This document shows positions 26,101 to 39,200 of a DNA stretch of 64,000 bases, one piece after another. The stretch spans positions 62,001-126,000 of the forward strand of contig JAQGDQ010000404.1 of the NCBI GenBank assembly GCA_030141605.1, in the 5' to 3' direction. This stretch comes from Tubiluchus corallicola (Eukaryota; Priapulida; Priapulimorpha; Priapulimorphida; Tubiluchidae). The notes beneath the pieces were generated by a model. That model did no database searches, was not told the origin of the DNA, and saw only the letters and a program-made list of their open reading frames with translations. How positions within the stretch are numbered: position 1 is the first letter of the stretch; each line of letters opens with the position of its first letter. The translations under genes were made by a program, and so were the position numbers.

Positions 26101-29100
26101 TTTCTTGTGAATATGAATTTTCATGAGAATAATGACTCGTGAAAAACAGAGCCATGCAATTAGTGAGATCAGTTGTTAGTGAATAGTGAATTGTCACATC
26201 AGCCGAGGTCTGAAGTTTTGTAGATTTGGCTGATATGACAATTACATTGAGGATTCATTCACACAGCACATCAGTTCCAGACATTGCTTAAAGTTTTCTC
26301 TCGGTTATATTACATTGTTCTGGTGATATATCTTTGTCGTTGAAAGATGGCTTAGATAATCAAGAGTCTTAATTGCAGCATAAGGATCTGTATTGTGCTG
26401 GCTACTGAACGTATGTGGTTTCAAATAATCTGTTGGATGAACTTGATCTCATTAATTGTTTTGCCATCGTGATGTCATAGACAATGTCCTGTCACGTGAA
26501 GCTGCTGTATTGTTCACTAGATGTAAGTATAGTTTGTTTTATTTTTTGTTGAAAGTTATTGTTAAAATGCGACAGTCTTGCTTCTTATGTAGGTAATTGC
26601 TAGTTTCATGAGTTTTTCTTGTGTTAATGCAGTACCTAATTTGCTGTTAGCTAAATTATTTTTTGTTCTCAACTGCTGTAAGAATTAAAGCGAATGTTTT
26701 TAAGAAGTATTTTTGGGTGTTCATAATGCCAGTGTGTATTGACTGTTTCATGACATTAACGATTCTAATATCAGTGACTTTCTCTAAAATAGGGAATTAC
26801 ATTACATGCTTTGCGTGATTCTAATGTGCTTTTGTTCTTATTCATAGGAGTTTTGTGGCAGAAATGAAGGTTTTTGTGAAAAGCAGAAACAGAAGTAAGT
26901 AATCACTAATGATGCACATTTCACTTGCTTTGTTAATATACACAGCCCATTTGCATGAAGTCATGTCATTAGTCAGCTAGTGAAATGTATATCACTTGTT
27001 TTAAAGTGATAGTTATTCTAGATGTGCACATATGTTTTTAGCTTCAAAATGGCTGTGGGAAGATAAGTCTAGATCAGTTTTGTCCATAGTTATGTGAGTG
27101 AAGCATTGAAAGTATTACAGTTCACATTGTCAGATGTTGGTAACCTTGGATTAGTGCTTTAATATCACAAGTCAATTGCTACCCAAAAACTGAAACTGGG
27201 CTGCGTTCACGATTCGGGACGGGATTGAGGTTCGGGTCAGGAGCAGCAGTTCGGGAGGCTAATTGAGTTCAAGGTCAGGATTTTGAGGGTCTTAGGATCA
27301 ACTAGCAGGGTTAGTAGTTGGGTCGGAATGAAATGTTCTGGATCCAGGTTCCTGACCTGATCCATAAATATAATTTTCAGTGAATTTATATAAGCATATT
27401 ACAATAAAATCCTGTTAATATTGTTAGCTGTCACATATTTCACAGAATCAAACATTCAAACAATGCTCAGTTCTGTATTTCCTTTCAGACAGTGTGGCTT
27501 CATAAATTCAGTATTCTAGGTTTGTCCATTAATTAGTAATAAAGTAATCTTGAAATTAAGATTATATAAATTATACGTGCATGTTTGTTCAATGCAGTAT
27601 TTTGTTCAGCAGCTTTAATTATGGGTGCCTAGAATTCCGGACGAAAAAGCTTGTCTAGAGTCTAGACTATGTGCTAGCTATGAATGCATTAAATACCCTG
27701 TGAACGTGATTCTGTCAGTTCTTAAACGATTGCTGTCGGTCAGGTAGATGCAATAAGGGTATTTCTTATTTCCTTGTGGTCTCATTGCACTAAGCCTGTA
27801 TACTTCACTGTAATAAGTAAATGTAATTTAAACGTAATTAAACTTAGACTAAATAATTTAAAGTATTTTAAAACATAATCCAAATGCTTTAACAAAATGT
27901 ACATTTACAAAGAATTGATGTTAATCTGTTGTTATGTCTATAAGTAGGCCTACTTCAACAAAGAACAACAAAAAAGGTGAATAGTTTTTACTAAAAACAA
28001 GATTTCTGCAACATTCATTAAACTTCTCATGCTTCTCCAGCCATTCATGCCCGTGAATTGGGATCCAACAAGAATTCAGCATCTAAGTCATGCGCGCTGT
28101 CACTCGTACGTCAGTTGTTCCACATCGGTGTCATTGAGGCGTATACTGGACTGCCAAAGCGCAAAGAAACTGAAAAGGTTTATAATAAACTTTATTATCT
28201 GGTTGACTTGTTATGGTAGAGTGGTAAATCAATTGTTGGAATAATTCACAAGATTTGTACAGAGTTCATATGTTATCTGGAAAACCCCATGTGTTGTTTA
28301 TTTTTTGGAGAAATCTCGCAAGTTTTATACAGTGTTGTACATTAGTCGTGCATTTTTTATGAACTTGCCACAAGTGATAGGATCTTGCTTGTGGGTTATG
28401 GGGTTGTGTGAAAAAAAGGACTGTACCAGAAAAATACTAGCTAAGCAACTGTCTTTTCTTTGCCAAATTCTAACAGCCTTGCCATTTACGGTATTCTTTA
28501 GAGCAAGCCCTGTGATGAAAATACATAACAATGAGTAACAGTGATTCAGTAAATTTAATCACTCTAATTTTTTGCTGAGGGTTTGCTATTTTGTTATGGT
28601 TTATGAGTCTTGTTGCAGTATACTCTTAGAAAATTTTTTAAGACTTGGCAATTTTTACATTCTTTTCCATTGAAAATAATTGTTTGATTTTAACTCAGGT
28701 AATACAACATTGTTAGCATATGTTAACACCTATATCGTAAGTGTTGACACTATTGTGGTCATTCTGCATTTGTGCAAATTTGGTTAATTCATTTTTGTTT
28801 GAAAGTATTTATTTCATTGTTATAGGTTGAAGGTTATGAAGTGGGGCTTTCCCCAAACTTGCAAGCTCAAGTTGATGATGTTTTGCAGGAATTTGGGATC
28901 CACCCTGTTGCTGAGGTATGTTGCACTTCCTTTCCTTGATAACCAATTTCAACTAGCTTTTTAATAAGATAATAGCTGTATCAACTTCATATTGTGATCT
29001 TGTTTTTTTTCCATTGCTTTCAATCCGGTTTTATGTTTACAAGGTAACAATTATTGATTTTTCATTTGTTCATTTGATGATTGTTCCTCACTATCTCACA

Positions 29101-30154
29101 GTCATGAGATAATTGATTTTAGATCATCATAGATTATAGTTGGATAACTTCACCCATGGCTATAGTCTACGACACTGTGGCCTCTACTTTGAGGATTAAG
29201 TCAATGATGTATTGTCACTGTGTTATACGACACTGTTGTTGTAGCCATTGGTTTTGCGGCTCCATACATAAATTTAAAAAACAGTGCCAAAAACCTATCA
29301 CTGCACTTTAAATAAGGTCGCTAATTATATTTGTGCAGGTTCGACATTGTACGGTCAGCAATTGCTGTATTTCTAAGGTAAAAATATAGACTTCTCAGGA
29401 TATTTACATAAATGGATTTGTTAACAATAAATAGTTTTTGATTCTTGAAAAATATAAAATCCGAAAGTCTAGTTTTAAAAATTTTTATTAGGTTTTACAA
29501 GAGACTAGAGTGTTGTTGTTATATCCACTAGTTTAGCATTATGTAAAAAGTAATTTTGTGGAGCTAAAATGATATGAGGAAAACTGCATCCTCAAAGCTC
29601 AGGTCAGCTTTAATTTGAAGTAGCCTGATGATTTTTAAGATCCGAAAGCCTGATTTAAAGAATTGTATTATTGTATTTATAACAGACTTTAGTGTTGTTT
29701 GTTATATCCAAATTGCTAAACCTGTTCCCATAACTTTATTTATGAGAAATATAACTAAACTAATAGCATTTCGTGTGAATCTTAGTGTATTTTTCTATAC
29801 TTATTTTAATATTGGCTTGGTACGTCGGAATTATTACCGAAAAACCTCATCGATTGAGGCAAGTCAAAAAATTTTTGGAATTGGATTAAAATTAACAAAC
29901 AGATTGTTGAAGCTAGATGAATATAATAGTCATATTGTTCATTTTCAGCCACTGCCTCATATCAAGTCAGAAGAACCCATTTCTCTGACAGTTTCTAAGG
30001 TTGTGGAGGAGTTCGAAACATCAGCTGGACCTTCACGTGGAAATGTAGTTCCATGGTCTCCACCACAACAAAATTGGAATCCATGGACAGGCTGCAATAT
30101 TGACGAGGGTCCCCTAGCCACGGTACAAATTTAAAAATATGGCTTTTTTATGTA

Positions 30155-30207
<53 letters not shown>

Positions 30208-33200
30208 CATGGAATCTGAAAAAAATCAATTTACTTTTGTAGTTGGTTTTCAATTATTTCACAGTTCATTGTATTATTTTAGCAAATGCTTAATGTGACA
30301 TTATATGTATAGTGCATGTAAGTGTAGACACACTGTACAAATCAAAGAAAATTATTACATGCATGGTTTTGTTTTACAAAACTTCCTTTAAGTATCTGTG
30401 CTGTTCAAATTGCAGAAAGCTTTTGACAACACAGACATTGTTGAATTATTAAAATACAGTCAAATCTCATTATAATGCAATGTCTGGGACACCACTAAAT
30501 ATGGCACTATAGCGTGGTTGGTGGTAAATCGAGGTTCATTGAATACGAAAACCATTCTACTGTATGACCTCAATTTTGTTTCCTAGTTAATTTTAACATG
30601 CATAGAAATATTATACCTACAATAATACATGTATTATACAGTCCATTTGTGCTGCATTAACAATGTAGGTGTGGTTCTGGCGGTACCTTGTGAATTTTTT
30701 ACGTAACGCAACATGGAGAAGCAATCTTGTGAAATACTGGTTAATTAGATAACTGCTGATAAGAGAAATATGCAGCCATGCGGTTCACCCACGCTCTTAA
30801 CGTAATATTTCTGGACGTCTGGGCGACTAGAGTATAAATACTGCCGCACATAGCTTGACCTTGAGCAAAGGAGCTTTAACAGCCATTGGATTCAGATCAG
30901 TAAATTCACATCAATTCAACACTGAACCATAACTATGCAACTGTTGTACTCTTAAATTGCATGCTACTTGCTGAAAACCTCTGCCATACAGTCACTTGCT
31001 ATGAAATACTGACTGTAGCAGGGACTGTATGGCAGTGAAAGTTGAGGTTCTGAGCAACCTTATAACTTTTTATAAATTATAGTTGCTGTAATCACCCGGA
31101 GATAATTCTTAATAATAAGAACAAGTTCACTTAGTAGGGAAATCCTACAGTAAAGAAAATAAATGATACACAACATTTCAATCCACTACTGTGGATTATA
31201 TTTTGAATTATCAAAAAACAAACGATCATTACATATTAATTTCTTTTGCATTGTGCAATAAATACATTCTTTAACAACCACAGAATGCAATTGCAGAAGA
31301 AGGACACAACTTAATGCATTAAAGCATCATGTCTTTTGTTTTGTTTATTATGGGATTTTTTTTTTAATCACAGTTGCTGTTGTTATTTGTGACGATTAGT
31401 TAAAGGTTTGAAACTTAGTAACTAGATCAAACAGAAGAGTGTCTGTTGCAGGTAATACATATGACAAGTTTGGTGATTTGAAGCTATATGCTCAATGTGT
31501 TAAACTTTTATCAATTTTTTTATTTGGGTGTTAACACAGTTTCTTACTGTTTGTCTCCTAGGCATTGCTTGAGAACATCTGCAGTGATATGTCCAGACAG
31601 AAACAGCAACAGCTGAACTTCGACTCTCACCTGCAGAAGATGTTATCTGACAGACAGCAACTACCAGTGTACAATTCTAGAGAGCAGATACTGCAGACTA
31701 TCCGCCTTAACTCTGTCGTCATCATACGAGGTGCCACAGGGTGTGGAAAGACAACACAGGTGAGTGGAGCATAATTTACAAGAGTAGGACAGGTATAACA
31801 TAATTAGAAAGCTATAAGATAATGAGGGCATGCCGGTGTGGAATTATTCAGGTGCGGGTAAATAGCACAATTTATGCTTTGTTACCAAAAATTATCTGTT
31901 TTTTACCAAAATTTTGTTAGTTTTCGACGATATAAAATTTATAAATGGAATGTTAGTGCGCAACTGAAGTTGCTGAAACTTTCATTTTCACAATGGTTTT
32001 CTTTCGTACACCGGCATTTTGCAAACAGTATGATTGCATGTAGTTAGTGTATGTGTTTTTAACTGCACATTAAGAAAACTTTATTTTCTACAGTTGAGTA
32101 CTGTTTCAGATTCCCCAATATGTTTTGGATTCGTTCATCGATGCTGGTCAAGGAGCATTCTGTAACATCATCGTAACTCAACCACGTCGCATCAGTGCCA
32201 TAGCCGTGTCTGAAAGAGTTGCTGACGAACGTTCGGAGGACTTGGGCATTACCTGTGGTTACAGTGTGAGGTTTGAGTCTGTATTTCCTCGATCGTATGG
32301 CGGCATCTTGTTCTGCACAGTTGGTAGGTGGTTTAGTGCTCTGGGTAATTATTTTGTTGTTGCCTGTTTTGGTACAAATTAGAAGCAGAGTTATTAATGG
32401 AGCAAATTAATCACGTGTTCTATGTCTGTGTCAGTAAGAGTTCTCCAAACCGTGCACTATAATTTCCAGATATTTCTCAGTTTTCTGGAAAAATGTATTC
32501 TTTGGTATTTGTGCAATGGTTTATACATAACACATTAGACTTAGAATAACTGCAGTATTGTCTAATGTGGCCTTCGCAGCTGTAAATTCCACTTTTCACT
32601 TTCATTTTCGCTCTCTAATCTTCACTTTCATAGTTTCCTGTACTCATGTTACATTATTATTATGATCACGGCTTGGACTGATTCTTCGATACCTTCTCAA
32701 AAATAATTATTGATAATGTTAGCTGCACACTTTATCAGAAAATAATGCAAGGCTGATTTATATGAGCTTGACACGTCACTTTTGTTAAAAGATGATAATT
32801 CTTAATTACAAAACCTCTTAGATTCAACTTCCTGCAAAAATTAGCCAAAAAGATTATTTTGTTTTACATGCTTTCTGTTTTAGAACAAAGTAAATAATGA
32901 AACCTCTTATTCTGCCTGGCTGTGAAAGTTTTTAAAATTGGAGAATATCATTCTTCCATTCTTATTATAAAATAATAATTTATTATTAATTTGTAAAGAA
33001 TATTCTGTGTATTGTTACTTATTAATTTGCTTATTTTGCCCTCAATATATATGTGTGCTTGCATAGGAAAATCGTCCGTAAGTCGGTAATTAAGCTTTTC
33101 TAGTTATTCACATATCCTGACTCTCCATTTCATGAGGATCATTTTGATATCAAGTTCATCGCTCTATGTTATTTGTAAGCTGAGGTAATCCTTTTTGAAG

Positions 33201-36200
33201 TTGAGGTACACGCTATGCCCTGAAAAACATAATATAGAGAAAATCGCTGTCAAAGTTGGCCATTGTTTTTTGTCGTGTTTCTACAAAACACTTAGCAACC
33301 GCACAAACGTTGGACTTTGCAAGAACACATTGAAGTTATGTTTAAATCCAGTAGATGGCTCTTCCTGATGAAGATCTGAACTTGGCAACAGAAAAAACCC
33401 AAAGCAAAATGACTGCTTCCATGAGCTACTATCAGAGTTTGAAAATATAAGTTTGTAGTTGCAGTACTAGTTTCTAGCAACGACAATGGGTACAGGGTTA
33501 TAGAATCAGATCTTTAGTGTTTTTTAAACATTTTCTTGATAATTTGATGTTAGGATATAAAAGTCCAATATATTTAGCATTTGGTCTTGTAAAAAACAAA
33601 AAATTGTCATTTGACCAAGGTTTTGGTGCATTCTGCTTTGAAGCATATAAATGTAGTTTATACTATGCTAACGTATAGACGGTTTTGGTTTGCAAGCACA
33701 CATATAAAGAATTTCTGCATTTTTTTACTTACCAATTTTCTTATTTTTCCTCAGTCATTGTTATCAACCTTCAACTTGTGCATTCTAGTCAGCACTTAAT
33801 TCGCCATGTTATTGTTGTGTACAATTAGTAGTCCTAATTTTGTTGACCAAAGATGATAAACTATTATGTACATGTGGTGGGTAAGTATATACCAATTTTT
33901 ATAAATGATGTACAAATAATCTTCTCTACAGGCGTTCTGCTACGGAAGCTGGAGAATGGATTAAGGGGCATTTCACATGTAATTGTTGATGAAATACATG
34001 AACGAGATCTGAACACGGATTTTCTCATGGTGGTACTGGCAGACATGGTAAAGATGTACCCAGAAATGAGAGTCATACTCATGTCTGCCACCATTGATAC
34101 TTCACTGTTCTCAGAATATTTCGGCAACTGTCCAGTGGTTGAAGTGTTTGGGAGAGCATATCCAGTACAAGGTTAACATTGCTGCTTTGCTTTCTTTTGA
34201 AGAGCGCTCACAAGTTTTTGGCTAGTGTTAACAAAAACATTTGTGTGTAATTCTGCTGCTGGTAATTACTAATTAATGACAAGCATCATTCCTTCAAGTT
34301 TAGGTCTTTTGCATATTGTTTTGTAAACTTTTTGTTACTCATTTCTAAATACATTAAAATTTTAGATTATAATCAGACTAATTAAAACATTTTTTTAATG
34401 TTTCAACTTGTTTTTCTATGGTGTAAGTCAAATTTTTTTTAACCAAGTACCAAGGTTTTAATTGGTATGTAATTATTTTCATAATTATTTTTTGGGGTTT
34501 CCATTCCAATTTGTTTGAATTGTCATATTGTGATTCACATGAAAACATCAACATTTTGAAATAATTTCAAAAATTTGATTTTTGCACCAGCTTTTAGGAT
34601 TTATTTGTCTTAGCAGTGAGTTTTATGCTGTCTTTGTAACATGTCTTGTAATATACATTGCGTTAGTTACATTGCAATGCATATTTGTGCAGAGTATTAT
34701 CTAGAAGACTGCGTTCAGATGCTTAATTTTACACCACCTCCCAAAGTAAAAAAGCGCAAAAGTGGAAAGGATGATGATGATGACGATGAAAATGAAGCAG
34801 CTGCTGTTAATCCCAATGATGATGAAGAAACTGCAGAGTTGGTGAGTTAAGTGGGCAATGTTGTCTTATGTTTTGTAAAACAGAATTTAGTTCTTGAGTG
34901 CTACAAAACTTTATTTGGGCAAATGCTGGTAAACTAACGAAAACTAAATTCAAATATTTTCAAAAGATAGATTTTGAGCTCATTTTTTGAGAAGTTTTTC
35001 AGAGTTGTTACTGCTAACAGCTATGTTAATTTTTGTCAAAAGTCTTTTTGCTATCAGCAGTATGCCTTTATTAAGTTCTCATTTTTCTACACACTTCTAA
35101 ACTGAAGATATTTCAAGGAATGGCATAGCCTTTAACCTGAAGCCATGCTTTCATTAAGGGAGATGATGGTATTTCAAGTTTGTCAATAGATGTCACAATA
35201 TTACTTATAATTTATTAATTATATAAAAATTGTTATTTCTTTAAAAAGCTAATTTGAAGTACAATTTATGTGCCAAATTTAATATACCGTAAATTCGAGA
35301 CTTGATGCAATAATATAGATTTAGATAAAATACAATGCTCGGGAAAGTTAGTGTGATTTTGTTAATTTATTTGTGTTTCCTTTTGATTTACAGAAAAATG
35401 CAAATCTGAATGTCAAAGTGAGTGATGAGTATAGCCAGTCGACTCGTCACTGTGTTGCACAAATGTCTGAAAAGGAGTTGTCATTTGAACTTATAGAGGG
35501 CCTACTTAAATATATCCGTGGCTTAGACATTGCTGGTGCAGTACTCATTTTCCTGCCAGGTTGGAATCTCATTTTTGCACTAATGAAGTACTTAGAGGAA
35601 CATCCTCTGTTTGGGACTCCCATGTTTCGAATTCTTCCGCTGCATTCCCAAGTGCCGCGTGAAGATCAGCATCGTGTGTTTGATAAAGTACCACCTGGAG
35701 TTACAAAGGTAAAACAACACTTTTAATAGTAGTTTCTGGAGTTATGGTTTTCTGATTCTCTAATAACTTTCAGCTATCTAGTGATAAAAAGGCTGCAGCA
35801 GAAATAGAAAACTAGGGATAGATCATTATACAAAAGCTGACAAAGGGCAAATCAGCTTGTCATTAAGATTATGTTGTACTGAAATTCAAAAACACCAGTT
35901 TATCAGTGTTTTGAAGTTCAAGAAACATTCAGAATAACAATGTTTGAAATGTTTTAAGCTTAATAGTCAAAGTGTGTTGTGCTGGCCTCACTGATGATTT
36001 TTGAATGATATATAAATTTGTAGTGTTTACTGTAGCATGAAGCTAATTAAATTACACATGACTATTGAGTTGATATTTTAATTTTCAGACACTTTTTGCT
36101 TTTGTAGTATAACATAATAGGCTGGTTGCTTAGTTTTGTACATTGTCACTTCATAAGCATTGAATAATGAAATGAATTAAGTTCTTCACCTCAACAGCGG

Positions 36201-39200
36201 TGCTATAGTGTATTCTTGTGCCAAGACATGATGACAAACTATATTCTCTTGAAGGTATTTTTGAGGAAATCAGCTTTTATGTGGATACGAAACTGATTTT
36301 AGCAAGAACTATTTGAGTGTAAAATTTTGATATCTTTTTCTTATTTTTATAATTGACTATTTTCCTTATTTTAGCTTATTCTGTCAACAAACATTGCTGA
36401 GAGTAGCATTACCATTGACGATGTAGTCTATGTCATTGACTCATGCAAGTAAGCCAATCTTGATTTTTCTTTCTATGAAAAATGCCCTCTGTGATTTGCA
36501 AATTTATCAAAAAGATTTGAGTGTTAGCATTTCGAATGTTTTTGTATTCTTGTTATTCTAGGCAAAAAGTCAAACTGTTTACAGTGCACAATAACATGAC
36601 TAATTATGCCACTGTATGGGCATCCAAGACAAATTTGGAGCAAAGGCGAGGGCGTGCCGGGCGTGTCCGCCCCGGTTTTTGTTTTCACCTGTGCAGCCGA
36701 GCAAGATTTGAAGCGTAAGTACTGCTAGTTTTATCTGTTGAAAAACTTGATTGCTGAATGGAATTTTACTTTTAAATAAAACTTAGAAAAATAAAATATT
36801 TTTTGAAGCTGTTGATTCATTAGCTAGTTTAGTTCTTATAGTGACACAAATGAAACAAGGCAAAAAACTTAACAGATTATTGAAACATTGGTGTATACAG
36901 CATTAATATAGTTCTAGGTGTTTCACCTGTCAGTATAGTTAGATACAGCTATAATCAGTATCAGTAATAGTAAATCATGAACTGAAAGAAGAATTGTCAT
37001 TTTTATATAGCAAAGCAGTAAACTCACTGGTTTATTGTTTTTTCCTTGTCCTTTTTACTGTTTTACTGAGATTTTAAATGTTATTCATGAGTTCTTTTGT
37101 ATGTCAGCATGGTAGAGACTCAATTAAAGAATTTATTTGAAAGTGGAAAATTTTGAGAACCTTTCTCGATATTTCACTGATAATGTTCTAATTTTTCAAT
37201 GTTTAGTACCAGACTAAGCCATTTCATAAAAACTGTATGCACCCAAAGAAATTTTTATTTGTAATGAATTTTCGAATAATTTCATAATTTTATTAGTATT
37301 GTGTCAGGTTATTTCACTACTTTTCCAAATAAGACCAGAAACTTCTTGAGAACTAAAAATGATGTAAAAGTGTATAAAATGTGCTATTTTTGCTGAGAAA
37401 TGATGACTATCAAGGGGTTTGATGGAGGTAACCAAATGAAACTAACATGTGCGGATATGGGCCTGATCTTAGCAAAATAGTTTTCTTGTCTTTTTTTTCA
37501 TTTATTTTTATTGTTGCTCTTGATAGACAAAGGAGGTAAAAGCAAATGGCTTAGTTGCAACAAAAGCATAAACTGAAACTGTGTACTATGTTGCAGACTG
37601 GATAACCACACTACTCCGGAAATATTCCGTACTCCTCTGCATGAGTTGGGTTTGAGTATTAAGCTTCTGCGTCTCGGTTCCATAAGTGAGTTTCTTGCTA
37701 AGGCCATTGAGCCTCCGCCATTAGATGCTGTTGCTGATGCAGAAAATACGTTGAGAGGTAGGTGAAGTCAGTAGCACAAATTGTTTGACGTGAAAAAACT
37801 AATGAGTAGATTTCTATTTCCTACCTGTGAATTTTTGATAGATTTTCCTTTTGCACTTGTCTGTTTTGGTTGTTGGTGCCTGTATGGTTGTTTTAAAGTA
37901 GCAGGTGCAATTTCTCTTAATAGTTATTTGGGTGAGTTTGACAGATGCTATGGCTGGATTACTTGCTAGTTGAAAAGTCAAGGTAACGGAAATTTATTGT
38001 AAGAAACACTGTTGTAAGCAGTCAGCTGTGCTTAACTATCAGCTGCAGGATAGAAGTCTAGGTTCTTGATACGTACAACATTTTTGTACCTATTATTTAC
38101 GTTTTTGATCTGTAGTTTATTGAGTCAACACTGTGCTTGTGCTTTCCACACTGCATATTCTATAAGGAACAGTAAACAGCACAGTAGAACGTATAGAGAA
38201 TAAGAAAAATTAAAAAAACTTTAGCTCTTAAAAAGAAGTTAACTAATACTTGCATTGTATTTGAGGTCAATTTATTTAGTTTTTTACATTTAGTTTTCAC
38301 ATGTTATCACATTTGTTTATATATTTAGACAACAAAAAAGCAGCAACAGATCTTTTTAGTTTTTTTGAGTATCGAACACAAAAGGCAAGACTGCACGGTG
38401 TTAACAGTCATTGCAGAGAAGCAATATGTGATTGCAGTAATATTATTATTATATTTACAGAAATGAAAGCACTTGATAGTCACAATGAGCTAACTCCTTT
38501 GGGAAAGATTCTTGCCAGAATGCCTCTGGAACCACACTTAGGCAAGATGGTTATTCTGGGCAGCATTTTCTTGTAAGTACTGAAATAACTGCCATTATGA
38601 GATTATAAAATAAGCACTGTTCTCAAGTAATTGTGCCAGTCATATATACTGTCTGTGCAGTCAACAGTCATGGTCTTCAACTCGGTTTATCGGATAAACA
38701 TTGCTTTACATAAGAGGGATAATAGTTGAAGTCAATTTTGATTTCAAAGTCTAATTTAATGCCTTGTTTCTGGTGTCGATACAGCAGGCTCTTTGCTAGT
38801 AAAAATCTTTAAAACAATTAGAATGAAAAATGTGCACTGATTACATACATTTATCGTTCATGTGTATAATCTTCACTGATGAAATTTGCATGCCTTGAGT
38901 TCGTTGTCTTGATCTTGAATATGGTGCTCTTGGACTTGGTCTCGATATGTTTCATTTTATACACAACACTGTTTTTTTTTACAAAAAATTCACTGCACCC
39001 TTGCTATTGCAGTTTCACTTCCATTCTAAATGTGTAAATAAATGTACATATGTCACTGCGAGCACGCGCGCAGTGAAACTGTAACAACGTGTGTTAAATC
39101 AAGTACTTTACTCAGTCAGCTAACCGCTCTTCTTATTTTGTTTTAGTATTGGAGATCCAGCTGCTGCCATTGCTGCAATGACTTCTTTTCAAGATCCATT

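Noticed and set aside
29628-29948. Upstream half of a 168-codon frame that runs into DHX9 exon 9
   Set aside because: It precedes a good acceptor (ATTTTCAG before 29949), is AT-rich and has no similarity to DHX9; it is intron.
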